From Salinicola endophyticus (lineage in GTDB: Bacteria > Pseudomonadota > Gammaproteobacteria > Pseudomonadales > Halomonadaceae): a stretch of 64,000 bases of DNA. Shown here piece by piece: positions 54,986 to 64,000 of the stretch. Positions within the stretch are counted from its first letter, which is position 1. Every line of letters starts with the position of its first letter. The position numbers and the translations under genes were made by a program. The DNA is taken from the NCBI RefSeq assembly GCF_040536835.1, contig NZ_CP159578.1:3782001-3846000 (forward strand), read 5' to 3'. Under the pieces are notes generated by a model that had not been told where the DNA came from, did not search any database, and was given only the letters and a program-made list of their open reading frames with translations.

Positions 54986-56392
54986 TCAAAGGCTGTAGTA
55001 GAGCTCGAACTCGACCGGATGCGTGGTCATGCGCAGACGCTCGACATCTTCACCCTTCAGCTCGATGTAGGCATCGATCATGGAGTCGGTGAAGACGCCA
55101 CCTTCGGTCAGGAAGGCGCGATCCTTGTCCAGCGCTTCCAGGGCCTGATCCAGGCTGCTGGCGACGGTCGGAACCTTCTTGCCCTCTTCCGGCGGCAGGT
55201 CGTAGAGGTTCTTGTCCATGGCATCGCCAGGATGGATCTTGTTCTTGATGCCGTCGATACCGGCCATCAGCATCGCCGAGAACGCCAGGTACGGGTTGGC
55301 GGTCGGATCGGGGAAGCGCGTCTCGACCCGCTTGGCCTTCGGGTTGGAGGTGTACGGAATACGGATCGAGGCGGAACGGTTACGCGCGCTGTAGGCGAGC
55401 ATGACCGGCGCTTCGAAGCCCGGCACCAGGCGCTTGTAGGAGTTGGTCGAGGCGTTGGTGAAGGCGTTCAGGGCACGCGCGTGCTTGATGATGCCGCCGA
55501 TGTAGTAGAGCGCCATCTCGGACAGGCCGGCGTACTCGTCACCCGCGAACTGGTTCTGACCATCTTTCCAGAACGACTGGTGGACGTGCATCCCGGAGCC
55601 GTTGTCACCGACCAGCGGCTTGGGCATGAAGGTGGCGGTCTTGCCGTAGGCGTGCGCCACATTGTGGACCACGTACTTCAGCTCCTGAACTTCGTCGGCC
55701 TTCTTCACCAGGGTGTTGAACTTGACGCCGATCTCGTTCTGGCCGGCGTTGGCGACCTCGTGGTGATGCACTTCGACCGACTGGCCGATCGCCTGCAGCG
55801 TGTTGCACATGGCGCTGCGGATGTCGTGGAAGCTGTCGACCGGCGGCACCGGGAAGTAGCCGCCCTTGACGCGCGGACGGTGCGCCAGGTTGCCGCCTTC
55901 GATCTGACGATCGGTGGACCAGGCGCCCTCTTCCGAGGTGATCTTGTACATCGAGCCTTCGATGTCGGACTTGAAGTGGACCTCGTCGAAGATGAAGAAC
56001 TCAGGCTCCGGGCCGAAGAAGGCGGTGTCGCCCAGACCGGTGCTGTTCAGATAGGCTTCGGCGCGCTTGGCGATGGAGCGCGGATCACGCTCGTAGCCCT
56101 GCATGGTGGCCGGCTCGATGATATCGCAGCGCAGGATCAGCGTGGCGTCTTCGGTGAACGGGTCGAGGAAGCCGGTGCCGTCTTCCGGACGCAGGATCAT
56201 GTCCGATTCGTTGATGCCCTTCCAGCCTTCGATGGAAGAACCGTCGAACATCTGACCTTCTTCGAAGAATTCGGCGTCGACGGCGCTGGCCGGAATGGTG
56301 ACGTGCTGCTCCTTGCCCTTGGTATCGGTAAAGCGCAGATCGATCCACTTGACGTCGTGTTCTTCGATAAGGGCGAGGGTTTTCTCAGACAT
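54986..56392 (-). CDS. glnA: Glutamine synthetase, type I
   Basis: A 468-residue enzyme making glutamine from glutamate, ammonia and ATP as a dodecamer. Motifs include [17 protein letters not shown], the metal site [26 protein letters not shown], the ATP site [18 protein letters not shown], and the adenylylation loop [10 protein letters not shown], whose tyrosine is the GlnE target. The ATG at 56392 follows GGAGG; the frame extends to 56443 without a site. A textbook sigma-54 promoter and several NtrC sites lie upstream, so it is induced under nitrogen limitation. Confidence 0.97.
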   Translation of the reverse strand: MSEKTLALIEEHDVKWIDLRFTDTKGKEQHVTIPASAVDAEFFEEGQMFDGSSIEGWKGINESDMILRPEDGTGFLDPFTEDATLILRCDIIEPATMQGYERDPRSIAKRAEAYLNSTGLGDTAFFGPEPEFFIFDEVHFKSDIEGSMYKITSEEGAWSTDRQIEGGNLAHRPRVKGGYFPVPPVDSFHDIRSAMCNTLQAIGQSVEVHHHEVANAGQNEIGVKFNTLVKKADEVQELKYVVHNVAHAYGKTATFMPKPLVGDNGSGMHVHQSFWKDGQNQFAGDEYAGLSEMALYYIGGIIKHARALNAFTNASTNSYKRLVPGFEAPVMLAYSARNRSASIRIPYTSNPKAKRVETRFPDPTANPYLAFSAMLMAGIDGIKNKIHPGDAMDKNLYDLPPEEGKKVPTVASSLDQALEALDKDRAFLTEGGVFTDSMIDAYIELKGEDVERLRMTTHPVEFELYYSL

Positions 56393-56525
56393 GTTGTCCT
56401 CCACTGTGAGCCATGGCTCGATTCGTTGGCGAATGTCCAACACCGCTTTTTAGCATGTGACCCGGGCGCTTGCCCATGCGTGCAACCACTGCCCGCGGAT
56501 CGATAAAGCGTGTTACGAAACAAGA

Positions 56526-56540
56526 GCAAGTAATGTGCCA
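56526..56540 (-). promoter_or_regulatory. Sigma-54 promoter of glnA
   Basis: On the minus strand this is TGGCAC-ATTAC-TTGC, a perfect -24/-12 element. Transcription would start near 56514, leaving a leader of about 120 nt to the ATG at 56392. Confidence 0.85.
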
Positions 56541-56609
56541 AAATGAGGCAGACGCTGGTGGTAAAACAATAACTCCCTGTAATGCCATCTTTTTTCAGCA
56601 TCACGCCGA

Positions 56610-56717
56610 TGCACTAAAATCGTCGGAAAAGCGCCAGGGTTTCATTCTGGTGCGTCACGCGCGGACGAGTGCACCAAAAAGGCCAACCAAAAGATCAATA
56701 TGCACCAAATCAGGGCG
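56610..56717. promoter_or_regulatory. Cluster of NtrC-like sites upstream of glnA
   Basis: Three sequences resemble the NtrC palindrome TGCACCAAAATGGTGCA: TGCACTAAAATCGTCGG (56610), TGCACCAAAAAGGCCAA (56670) and TGCACCAAATCAGGGCG (56701). Each keeps one good half and a degenerate second half. They lie 70-190 bp upstream of the sigma-54 promoter, a normal enhancer distance. The region 56393-56833 otherwise has no gene. Confidence 0.6.
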
Positions 56718-56833
56718 CGACTTGACCATGCAAGTTTGCGCCACGCCCCTTTTCCACGGCGAGCAGGACGGAGATACTGGGGCGGAGGGCGCCTTCGCCG
56801 CCACCGTCGCTCCCTGATCACGGAAGGCTACAC

Positions 56834-57829
56834 ATGCCCAGGCTGGATCGCCCACAGGACGTGGTACAACGCTTGCGCGGCCATTGGCGGCGCAATCTGA
56901 GTGAGCCGCTATGGGGACGCAGCGCGATTCTGGCGCTCAACCGCGTACTCGACAGCGAAGACGAAGCCCGTCTGCCGCATCGCCGCGACACCTGCCTCGG
57001 GCCGGAGAGCCTGGCACACCTCATCGCCACCCTCACCGAGAGTGCCCAGATCGTCAGTCTCGAGAGTGCCCTGCAGCTGCATCACGATCAGTTGCCGCGC
57101 ATCGCACTGACCATCGATGGCGGCTGGCGTGACGTCGCCACGCGTCTCCATCCGCTGCTCGAAAAGCTGGCCTTCCCGGCCAGTGTCTTTCTTCCCGACC
57201 CGATGGTCCGCCAGCCGTGGATGCCCGATCGCACGCTGATCGCCGAAGCCCTGTGGCACGACGAGAGTGCCCGCGGCCGCGTCGCGACCCGGCTGTCCGA
57301 ACTCGACCTGCCGGGCGCACCCCGCGGCGGGCAGGACGAGCGCAAGAGCCAGGCGATCGAGGATTATCTGCAGACGCAGCAGAAGGCTAAAGCGCCGCGT
57401 CTCAAGGAGATCGCGCAGACGCTGTGGCAGGAGGAGCTGGCCGGCAGGCACCAGCTGGAGCCGGCACTCGATGCCTTCAGCGTACGTCGGCTCGACCAGG
57501 CCGGGCTCTTGCGCTTCGGACAACTGACCGACGTTGCCGCACTCGCCGCCAGCACCGATGCCCGGCGCGCCCTGCAGACCGGACAGCAACGGCTGTCACG
57601 GCTGTGTCGCGAGCCGTTGAGCATCCGCGCCTGCACCGATCCCGGCGATATCGAGACACTCGACCGCTTCACCCGGCTCGACGCCGACGCCCGCTGGCTG
57701 ACGCGCACCCCGGGCTGGCTGGAGCCGGGCAGCGACACCCGGCGGCTGCCACGATTCGTCATCGGCCAACCGCTGGCCAGCAGCGCGGGCAGGCTGTTTG
57801 ATTGGCTGTTGGGGCATCTGCCGCACTAG
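56834..57829 (+). CDS. Degenerate polysaccharide deacetylase (NodB-fold) protein
   Basis: A 331-residue protein with a central segment that resembles the NodB opening: ALTIDGGWRDVATRLHPLL, then FPASVFLPDP. In active enzymes the first motif is (T/S)FDDG; here the second Asp, a metal ligand, is replaced by Gly (IDGG). The rest is divergent and rich in charged helices (about residues 150-200). It may be a non-catalytic member or bind sugars. No signal peptide is visible. GGAAGG precedes the ATG. It is divergent from glnA. I cannot name a pathway. Confidence 0.6.
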   Translation: MPRLDRPQDVVQRLRGHWRRNLSEPLWGRSAILALNRVLDSEDEARLPHRRDTCLGPESLAHLIATLTESAQIVSLESALQLHHDQLPRIALTIDGGWRDVATRLHPLLEKLAFPASVFLPDPMVRQPWMPDRTLIAEALWHDESARGRVATRLSELDLPGAPRGGQDERKSQAIEDYLQTQQKAKAPRLKEIAQTLWQEELAGRHQLEPALDAFSVRRLDQAGLLRFGQLTDVAALAASTDARRALQTGQQRLSRLCREPLSIRACTDPGDIETLDRFTRLDADARWLTRTPGWLEPGSDTRRLPRFVIGQPLASSAGRLFDWLLGHLPH

Positions 57830-57858
57830 GGGCTTTCTTATCCTGAAGCTGTCTGGCC

Positions 57859-57893
57859 CCGGGCGCTGTGATGAACCCGGGCGCTGTGATGAA
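57859..57893. repeat. Tandem 18-bp direct repeat
   Basis: CCGGGCGCTGTGATGAA occurs at 57859 and again at 57877 with an 18-bp period, in the short gap between convergent genes (56834-57829 and the nucleotidyltransferase gene). Probably a slippage product; no function inferred. Confidence 0.8.
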
Positions 57894-57918
57894 AAGGCGT
57901 GCGCTCGGATCGTCCGCC

Positions 57919-58488
57919 TCAGGCCGGTATGACCTTCAGGCGAGGCCACTGCTCTCGCCAGCGTTTCTCGGCGACACGCCGATGGAACACCGTCACATCG
58001 CCGTGGCGTGGGTTGTGTGACAGCCGCCCCGCCAGCAGCGAGTCGAGCCCCAGCGGGGCACTCAGACGCAGCGTCCCCGACGCGTCCAGACGCACCCCCA
58101 GCGCGGTCTCGCGCTCGACCCAGTAGCGCATCGCCGCGCTCGCCGAGGCATAGGGTGCGTGGCCGTGGCGCCGATGCATGCGCGCCTGGTTCTTGACCGA
58201 CCACGGCTGCCCGCTGGCCGCACGCAGCCGCTCGCTCAGCGCCCGATCGCGGGCCTCGCAGGTGTCGTCGGGGTCGTGATAGATCAGATCGATATCGTTG
58301 AGCGGGGTGGCGGTCGCGTAGCCGTGCAGTCGATCCCACACGCAGTTGCGCACGAAGCCGGCGGCCAGCCAGGCATCCGGCAGCGCCAGCTCACGCGCCT
58401 GATAGAGCGCGGCCAGGCGCCGGGCATCCTGCGCGATCCACACCAGCAAGCACGCGGCGGCGGGCACCACCGCGTGCCCGGCACTCAC
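57919..58488 (-). CDS. Nucleotidyltransferase-fold protein (DUF925 family)
   Basis: A 189-residue member of the DUF925 group. The fold signature is [16 protein letters not shown] followed by the acidic pair [10 protein letters not shown], and later [32 protein letters not shown]. The family is thought to be nucleotidyltransferase-like with unknown target. I set the start at the GTG 58488, which overlaps the stop of the TerC-family gene (GTGA); longer frames run through that gene in the wrong frame. The two are thus translationally coupled. Confidence 0.75.
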   Translation of the reverse strand: MSAGHAVVPAAACLLVWIAQDARRLAALYQARELALPDAWLAAGFVRNCVWDRLHGYATATPLNDIDLIYHDPDDTCEARDRALSERLRAASGQPWSVKNQARMHRRHGHAPYASASAAMRYWVERETALGVRLDASGTLRLSAPLGLDSLLAGRLSHNPRHGDVTVFHRRVAEKRWREQWPRLKVIPA

Positions 58489-60062
58489 TCGGGCTGGGCC
58501 AGACACAGCCGTACCCGGCGAATGCGGTGGCGCTCGACATCGCGCACCTCGACCTGCCAGCGTTCGATCTCCACCCGCGCGCCGATATAGGGCAGGGTCT
58601 CGAGGCGGTCGACCACCAGACCGCCGAGGCTGGTGTAGTTGCGCCCCAACGGCAGCGGCTCGGGTAGCTGCTGGTTGACGTCGACCACATCCTCGCTGGC
58701 GTCGATCTCGTAGCAATCCGCGGAGACCCGGCGGATCTTGGCCTGGGCACCCTGGGCCTGGGGGTCCTCCTCGGCGATGTCCATGAGGATATCGAACAGC
58801 GTGACCACACCCTCCAGGGTGCCGAACTCGTCGACCACGAAGGCGATCAGCGCGCCGCTGCGCTGGAACTGGCGCAGCGCCTCGACCAGGCTGGTGTTCT
58901 CGAGCAGCACCAGCGGCTGTTCGACCAGCGTCTCCAGCGCCAGCGGCGCCTGGGTTAGCAGCGTGTCGATCAGGCGCTTCTTGTGCACCACGCCGAGCGG
59001 CGCGTCGCGCTCGCCGCCACGAATCGCCACCAGGGTGGCGTGAGTGCTCTCGCGCAACTGCGTCTGCTGCACGCTGAGCGGTTCGTCCAGATCGACGCAG
59101 TCGAGATCCCGGCGCAGGGTCATCACCGCGCTGATCGGCTTGTCCGCCATCGACAGCACGCCGCGCACCATGCGCCGTTCGTCGGCACCGAAGACCGCCG
59201 CGTCGTCATCATCGCCCTCGTCGCGTAGCGGCTCGCCGGCACGCTGCTCCAGGCTCATGTCGCCCCCGCTGATCAGGCGCATCACCGCATCCGCAGTCCG
59301 CGCCCGGCGCGCGCCCAGGCGGGCACCGGCGCGATCCTCGTTGCGCCGGCGCCACTCGTGCATCAGCTCGATCAGGATCGAGAAGCCGATGGCGCCATAC
59401 AGATAGCCCTTGGGAATGTGCAGCCCCATGCCCTCGGCGACCAGGCTGAAGCCGATCATCAGCAGAAAGCCGAGACACAGCAGGATCACCGTGGGGTGCT
59501 CGCCGACGAAGCGCGTCAGCGGCTTGCTCGCCAGCAGCATCAGCCCCACTGCGATGATCACCGCGATCATCATCACCATCAGGTGATCGACCATGCCGAC
59601 GGCGGTGATCACCGAGTCGATCGAGAACACCGCATCGAGCGCCACGATCTGCGCCACCACCACCGAGAAGGCGGCATAGTGGCCGCGGTTGCGCCCCTGG
59701 TGGGCGGTGGCAGCGTTGAGATGGTCGTGCAGCTCGCTGGTGGCCTTGTAGATCAGGAACAGCCCACCGCCGATCAGGATCAGGTCGCGCCCGCTGAAGC
59801 CGTGCTCGAACAGCACGAACAGTGGCCGCGTCAGCCCCATCAACCAGGAGATCGCCGCCAGCAGGACCAGGCGCATGACCAGCGCCAGCGACAGCCCCAG
59901 CACCCGGGCGCGGTCGCGCTGCGCCGGTGGCAGCTTGTCGGCGAGAATGGCGATGAACACCAGGTTGTCGATCCCCAGCACGATCTCGATGATCACCAGG
60001 GTCAGCAGCCCCGCCCAGGCGGCGGGTTCGAGCATCCAGGAGAATTCGAACCAGAGCATCAT
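58485..60062 (-). CDS. TerC-family membrane protein with CBS and CorC domains (YoaE/YegH type)
   Basis: A 525-residue inner-membrane protein. The TerC part (about residues 1-235, seven helices) carries conserved acidic residues in [20 protein letters not shown] and [16 protein letters not shown]. Two CBS domains (about 305-430) and a CorC/HlyC C-terminal domain ([14 protein letters not shown]) follow. TerC proteins are linked to manganese export or metal loading during protein export. The ATG at 60062 follows GGTGAG; a GTG two codons earlier is also possible. It is coupled to the nucleotidyltransferase gene. Confidence 0.87.
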   Translation of the reverse strand: MMLWFEFSWMLEPAAWAGLLTLVIIEIVLGIDNLVFIAILADKLPPAQRDRARVLGLSLALVMRLVLLAAISWLMGLTRPLFVLFEHGFSGRDLILIGGGLFLIYKATSELHDHLNAATAHQGRNRGHYAAFSVVVAQIVALDAVFSIDSVITAVGMVDHLMVMMIAVIIAVGLMLLASKPLTRFVGEHPTVILLCLGFLLMIGFSLVAEGMGLHIPKGYLYGAIGFSILIELMHEWRRRNEDRAGARLGARRARTADAVMRLISGGDMSLEQRAGEPLRDEGDDDDAAVFGADERRMVRGVLSMADKPISAVMTLRRDLDCVDLDEPLSVQQTQLRESTHATLVAIRGGERDAPLGVVHKKRLIDTLLTQAPLALETLVEQPLVLLENTSLVEALRQFQRSGALIAFVVDEFGTLEGVVTLFDILMDIAEEDPQAQGAQAKIRRVSADCYEIDASEDVVDVNQQLPEPLPLGRNYTSLGGLVVDRLETLPYIGARVEIERWQVEVRDVERHRIRRVRLCLAQPE

Positions 60063-60538
60063 CGCCACTCACCCGCGGCGGTGAAGCACGGCGGTGCCGC
60101 GGCACAGGCCGCCCCAGGGGGCCGACCGGGTCGCCGGGGGCGAGCACGCGAGCGGGATCGGGAGTGCGCCGGGAAGCACGGCGGCGCGGAGAGAAAAAGT
60201 GCGGTGGAGCGACGACAACCGTCGTCGTTAGACGTGGACAAGCCAGGTCCCTCGTTGACTATGGAGCGGCCAGTCTAGGACCGGCAGCAGCCAAAGGGAA
60301 TCCCGTCGTGTGATGGCATCGGCGGCGATCGCCATCGAAATGTCATCGCCCACACGGGAAACTGCCATCAAGACCAACGACTTCCGATGTCTACGCGACG
60401 AAAGTAGCCAGTCTCGCGCCCTTGCCTGTACAATGCGCGGCCGACCTTCCTACCCGTGCCCAGGGTCATTCGTCGATCCCGTGTCAAAAGGCGATCGACA
60501 GCCAACGTGGGCGCACACATTTATATGGATACCGCCCC
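60063..60538. other. Divergent intergenic region, TerC gene / typA
   Basis: About 476 bp without a supported gene. It holds the typA promoter candidate (60405-60434) and a small hairpin (CGACGAC-AACC-GTCGTCG near 60215). The frame of typA stays open upstream to 60422, but the first typical TypA residues begin at 60539. Confidence 0.5.
60405..60434 (+). promoter_or_regulatory. Candidate sigma-70 promoter of typA
   Basis: TAGCCA (60405-60410) and TACAAT (60429-60434) are spaced 18 bp apart, four and five matches to consensus. The leader to the ATG at 60539 would be about 98 nt. Confidence 0.45.
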
Positions 60539-62383
60539 ATGAGTGACACTGACGCTCGCATCGAGAGCATCCGCAACATTGCCATCATCGCGCACGTCGA
60601 CCATGGCAAGACCACGCTCGTCGACAAGCTGCTGAGCCAATCCGGCACCCTGGACCGCAAAGCGGAAGGCCAGGAGCGGATCATGGACTCCAACGACCAG
60701 GAAAAGGAACGCGGCATCACCATCCTGGCCAAGAACACCGCGATCCAGTGGAACGACGGCAAAGGCCGTGACTACCACATCAACATCGTCGACACCCCGG
60801 GACACGCCGACTTCGGTGGCGAGGTCGAGCGCGTGATGTCGATGGTCGACTCGGTCCTGCTGCTGGTCGACGCCGTCGACGGCCCCATGCCGCAGACCCG
60901 CTTCGTGACCCAGAAGGCGTTCGCCCAGGGCCTCAAGCCGATCGTCGTGGTCAACAAGATCGACCGCCCCGGCGCGCGCCCGGACTGGGTCATCGACCAG
61001 ATCTTCGATCTGTTCGACAACCTCGGCGCCAGCGACGACCAGCTCGACTTCCCGATCATCTACTGCTCGGCGCTCAATGGCATCGCGGGCATGGAGCCGG
61101 ACCAGCTGGCCGATGACATGACGCCGATGTTCCAGTCGATCGTCGATATCGTCGAGCCGCCCAAGGTCGAACTCGACGGCCCCTTCCAGATGCAGATCTC
61201 GGCGCTCGACTACAACAGCTACGTCGGCGTCATCGGTCTGGGCCGCATCAAGCGCGGCAGCGTCCAGCCCAACCAACAGATCACCGTGATCACCAAGGAG
61301 GGCAACACCCGCCGTGGCAAGATCGGCCAGGTGATGACCCACATGGGCCTGGAGCGGGTGCAGACCCAGCAGGCCACCGCCGGTGACATCGTCTGCATCA
61401 CCGGGATCGAGGACCTGGCGATCTCCGACACCCTGTGCGACATCGCCGCGGTCGAGGCGCTGCCGGCGCTGACCGTCGACGAGCCGACCGTCTCCATGAC
61501 CTTCCAGGTCAACGACTCGCCGTTCGCCGGCAAGGACGGCAAGTTCGTCACCAGCCGCAACATCAAGGAGCGTCTGGACCAGGAGCTGATCCACAACGTG
61601 GCGCTGCGCGTCGAGCAGGGCGACAGCCCGGAGAAGTTCAAGGTCTCCGGCCGCGGCGAACTGCACCTCTCGGTCCTGATCGAGACCATGCGGCGTGAAG
61701 GCTTCGAGATGGCCGTGGGCCGCCCCGAGGTGATCATCCGCGAGATCGACGGCGTCAAGCAGGAGCCGTACGAAGAGGTGATCATCGACTGCGAAGAGCA
61801 GCACCAGGGCTCGGTGATGGAAGAACTCGGCTACCGCAAGGGCGAGCTCTCCAACATGAACCCGGATGGCAAGGGCCGCGTGCGCCTGGACTTCATCATC
61901 CCCGCGCGCGGGCTGATCGGCTTCCGTGGCCAGTTCCTGACCCTGACCTCCGGCACCGGCATCCTGACCAGCCGCTTCGACCACTACGGCCCGCTCAAGC
62001 CCGACGCCATGATCAAGCGCCGCAACGGCGTGCTGGTGTCGATGGTGTCCGGCAAGGCGCTGGCCTATGCGCTCTATGCCCTGCAGGAGCGTGGCAAGCT
62101 GATCGTCGAGCACGGCACCGAGGTCTACGAAGGCATGCTGATCGGCATCAACAACCGCGCCGAAGACATGGTGGTCAACCCGACCAAGGCCAAGAAACTC
62201 GACAACATGCGCGCCTCCGGCAACGACGAGAACATCGTCCTGACCCCGCCGGTGCGCTTCTCGCTGGAGCAGGCGATCGAGTTCCTCGATGACGACGAGC
62301 TGGTGGAAGTCACTCCCAACCACATCCGTCTGCGCAAGAAGTATCTGACCGAGAACGAGCGTAAGCGCGCCAAGAAGAATTGA
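60539..62383 (+). CDS. typA: Ribosome-associated GTPase TypA/BipA
   Basis: A 614-residue translational GTPase that binds 70S ribosomes and aids assembly and stress or cold adaptation. The G motifs are AHVDHGKTT (G1), RGITI (G2), VDTPGHADF (G3) and NKIDRP (G4). Domain III and V signatures follow, including [20 protein letters not shown] and the TypA-specific end [25 protein letters not shown]. The start at 60539 ([10 protein letters not shown]) has no clear Shine-Dalgarno site, unlike its neighbours. A long structured hairpin follows the stop. Confidence 0.96.
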   Translation: MSDTDARIESIRNIAIIAHVDHGKTTLVDKLLSQSGTLDRKAEGQERIMDSNDQEKERGITILAKNTAIQWNDGKGRDYHINIVDTPGHADFGGEVERVMSMVDSVLLLVDAVDGPMPQTRFVTQKAFAQGLKPIVVVNKIDRPGARPDWVIDQIFDLFDNLGASDDQLDFPIIYCSALNGIAGMEPDQLADDMTPMFQSIVDIVEPPKVELDGPFQMQISALDYNSYVGVIGLGRIKRGSVQPNQQITVITKEGNTRRGKIGQVMTHMGLERVQTQQATAGDIVCITGIEDLAISDTLCDIAAVEALPALTVDEPTVSMTFQVNDSPFAGKDGKFVTSRNIKERLDQELIHNVALRVEQGDSPEKFKVSGRGELHLSVLIETMRREGFEMAVGRPEVIIREIDGVKQEPYEEVIIDCEEQHQGSVMEELGYRKGELSNMNPDGKGRVRLDFIIPARGLIGFRGQFLTLTSGTGILTSRFDHYGPLKPDAMIKRRNGVLVSMVSGKALAYALYALQERGKLIVEHGTEVYEGMLIGINNRAEDMVVNPTKAKKLDNMRASGNDENIVLTPPVRFSLEQAIEFLDDDELVEVTPNHIRLRKKYLTENERKRAKKN

Positions 62384-62421
62384 GGAAGGGCTGATACCCG
62401 CTCCGAAATCGGATTAAGATG

Positions 62422-62510
62422 GGCGGCACTCGCACCCATCGCCACCGCGCCGGCAGGCTTTGACCTGCCCGCCCGCGGCGGCGATGATCGGGCGAGTTGC
62501 CGCCTTCTTT
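62422..62510 (+). terminator. Long rod-like hairpin downstream of typA (terminator or small RNA)
   Basis: Nested complementary arms: GGCGGCACTCGC (62422) with GCGAGTTGCCGCC (62492), ATCGCCACCGCG (62438) with CGCGGCGGCGAT (62474), and GGCAGG (62452) with CCTGCC (62464). Together they make a nearly continuous stem of about 30 bp, followed by TTCTTT. It begins 38 bp after the typA stop. This is much larger than an ordinary terminator. Confidence 0.6.
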
Positions 62511-62596
62511 GCGTTTGAACGATGCCAACGCGGCAAGTGCCAACCCAACATCTAACCTCAAAAGCGACAGGAAACAGGACAGCAGCACGCTAGCCA

Positions 62597-62635
62597 GGCT
62601 CTCTAGATAGACTCTCTAGATAAACTCTCTAGACA
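62597..62635. repeat. Three tandem 13-bp repeats containing CTCTCTAGA
   Basis: Units at 62597-62609, 62610-62622 and 62623-62635 share CTCTCTAGA. They lie 91 bp before the next start codon. The remaining part of 62384-62725 shows no gene. Confidence 0.85.
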
Positions 62636-62725
62636 CATCCTCGAGCCAGAAGCGCTAGCCCAAGACAACGCACATCCAGTACGCCAGCAACAGCACAATA
62701 TCAACAACGCTGCAGGGGAGACGCG

Positions 62726-63496
62726 ATGACTCCGATCATCGATGTCCGCAATATCAAGAAGTCGTTCGGCGGCCTGACCGTCATCGACGACTGCTCCATC
62801 CAGGTCGCCCGCGGTTCGATCACCGGCATGATCGGCCCTAACGGCGCCGGCAAGTCGACGCTGTTCAACATCATCGCCGGCAGCCTCATGCCCGACAGCG
62901 GCGAGGTCCTGCTCGACGGCGAGCCGATCACCCATCTCACCGCCAATCATCGCTTCCACAAGGGGCTGCTGCGCACCTTCCAGATCGCCCATGAGTTCAG
63001 CCACCTGAGCGCGCTGGAGAACCTGATGATGGTGCCGCCGGGCCAGGAGGGGGAGAACCTCTTCAGCACCTGGTTCAAGCCGGGCGAGGTACGCCGCCAG
63101 GAGGCCGAGACCCGCCGCCGTGCGCTCGAGGTGCTCGACTTCGTCGGCCTCGCCCACGTGCGCAACGAACTGGCCGGCAATCTCTCCGGCGGGCAGAAGA
63201 AGCTGCTCGAACTGGGTCGCACCATGATGACCGATGCCCGCGTGGTGCTGCTCGACGAGATCGCCGCTGGGGTCAACCGCACCCTGCTAGGCGATCTCAT
63301 GGGCAACATCGAACGGCTCAATCGGGAACTCGGCTACACCTTCCTGGTGATCGAGCACGACATGGACATGATCGCGCGGCTGTGCGATCCGGTGATCGTG
63401 CTCGCCCAGGGCCAGGTGATGATGGAGGGCCCGATCGCGCAGATCCAGAACGACCCGACGGTCATCGAGGCCTACTTCGGGGCCACCACGGCCTGA
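62726..63496 (+). CDS. ABC transporter ATP-binding protein, LivG type (second system)
   Basis: A 256-residue ATPase with Walker A GPNGAGKST at 37-45, a long LivG-type insert (GENLFSTWFKPGEVRRQEAE), signature LSGGQKK and Walker B VVLLDEIAAGVN. The Asp-Glu-Ile in place of the usual Asp-Glu-Pro is common in this subfamily. GGGGAG precedes the ATG. It starts an operon with the next LivF-type gene; permease and receptor genes should follow beyond the window. It differs clearly from the LivG at 116-868, so this is a separate importer. Confidence 0.88.
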   Translation: MTPIIDVRNIKKSFGGLTVIDDCSIQVARGSITGMIGPNGAGKSTLFNIIAGSLMPDSGEVLLDGEPITHLTANHRFHKGLLRTFQIAHEFSHLSALENLMMVPPGQEGENLFSTWFKPGEVRRQEAETRRRALEVLDFVGLAHVRNELAGNLSGGQKKLLELGRTMMTDARVVLLDEIAAGVNRTLLGDLMGNIERLNRELGYTFLVIEHDMDMIARLCDPVIVLAQGQVMMEGPIAQIQNDPTVIEAYFGATTA

Positions 63497-63561
63497 CGCT
63501 TCACGGCCGGCGTGCCGGGCAGCCCGGTGCGCCAACCGCTTCAATAACAAACGAGCTCACC

Positions 63562-64000
63562 ATGCCACTACTCGAAGCGATCGACGTTCATGGCGGCTAC
63601 GGCGGCATGAACATTCTCAACGGCGTCGACATGGCGATCGAAGCCGACGAGATCGGGGTCATCGTCGGCCCCAACGGCGCCGGCAAGTCGACCATGCTCA
63701 AGGCCGTGTTCGGCCTGCTCACCATCACCGGCGGCGAGATTCGCCTGCGCGGCGACCCGATCACCAATCTGCCACCACACAAGCTGGTGGAGCGCGGGAT
63801 GGGCTTCGTGCCCCAGGAGAAGAACATCTTCCCCAGCCTCTCGGTGGCGGAAAACCTGGAGATGGGCGCCTTTCTCAAGCCGGCCACGGTGTCGCGGCTC
63901 AAGCGCCAGATCTACGACATCTTCCCGCCGCTCTACGACAAGCGCCACCAGCCCGCGGGCGAACTCTCCGGCGGCCAGCGCCAGATGGTGGCGATGGGCC
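63562..64000 (+). CDS. ABC transporter ATP-binding protein, LivF type, truncated by the window end
   Basis: Only the first 146 codons are visible. The frame from ATG 63562 reads MPLLEAIDVHGGYGGMNI, Walker A GPNGAGKST at about residues 36-44, the FVPQEKNIFPSLSVAENL region and signature LSGGQRQ, and is still open at 64000. It lies 65 bp after the LivG-type gene and pairs with it. Confidence 0.87.
   Translation, partial: MPLLEAIDVHGGYGGMNILNGVDMAIEADEIGVIVGPNGAGKSTMLKAVFGLLTITGGEIRLRGDPITNLPPHKLVERGMGFVPQEKNIFPSLSVAENLEMGAFLKPATVSRLKRQIYDIFPPLYDKRHQPAGELSGGQRQMVAMG

Overview
The window looks like chromosomal DNA of a halophilic gammaproteobacterium of the Halomonadaceae (Halomonas/Salinicola type). 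This is an inference from content: high GC (about two thirds by eye), strong Shine-Dalgarno sites, a BetT-type choline/betaine carrier, an alpha-glucosidase whose three catalytic residues fall at the numbers recalled for Halomonas HaG, and a glnA-DUF4124-ntrBC block. No search was run. I see no rRNA, tRNA, CRISPR array or complete insertion sequence.

Layout. (1) 1-4294: end of a branched-chain/amide-type ABC operon (livM end, livG, livF) followed by an M20 carbamoyl-amino-acid hydrolase and an amidase. (2) 4372-6370: a small monooxygenase-fold protein and an MIO-type aromatic amino acid lyase. (3) 6436-15120: a lysine/pipecolate catabolic block (amaA-like oxidase, NhaC-type carrier, amaB, LysR regulator, class III aminotransferase, hglS), bracketed by two inverted 143-bp copies of one palindromic element. 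(4) 15120-28078: DadA-like dehydrogenase, hydroxyacid reductase, HAD phosphatase, SUI1/YciH, YbaY-type lipoprotein, aldo/keto reductase, sirtuin, MASE2-GGDEF, NERD protein, KdgK-like kinase, sodium/solute symporter with a small overlapping gene, ATP-grasp protein. (5) 28106-36078: betT with a BetI-like operator, then a tripartite tricarboxylate transporter (TctA-TctB fusion, TctC) with a GalD/PrpF isomerase and a divergent LysR gene.

(6) 36274-45591 is the accessory part: an orphan type VI secretion (T6SS) vgrG island. GC drops inside the 3' end of vgrG and stays low. It carries a lipase effector with an immunity lipoprotein, a displaced second lipase tail fused to a DUF4123 adaptor remnant, a small chaperone, and two tandem copies of a Tox-REase-5 nuclease toxin and its Imm52-like immunity gene. 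The first toxin/immunity pair is frameshifted; the second toxin is a headless cassette joined to an intact immunity gene. The copies share a near-identical 196-bp block at the head-tail junction, the signature of recombinational exchange of toxin tails. No T6SS core genes are present, so a sheath/baseplate locus must lie elsewhere if the island works.

(7) 45780-64000 returns to housekeeping DNA: dgt, an oxaloacetate decarboxylase-type enzyme, a MetE-like protein with a MetR box, alpha-glucosidase, ntrC, ntrB, a DUF4124 protein and glnA with sigma-54 and NtrC sites, a degenerate NodB-like protein, a nucleotidyltransferase, a TerC-CBS-CorC protein, typA followed by a long structured hairpin, and the start of a second liv-type ABC operon.
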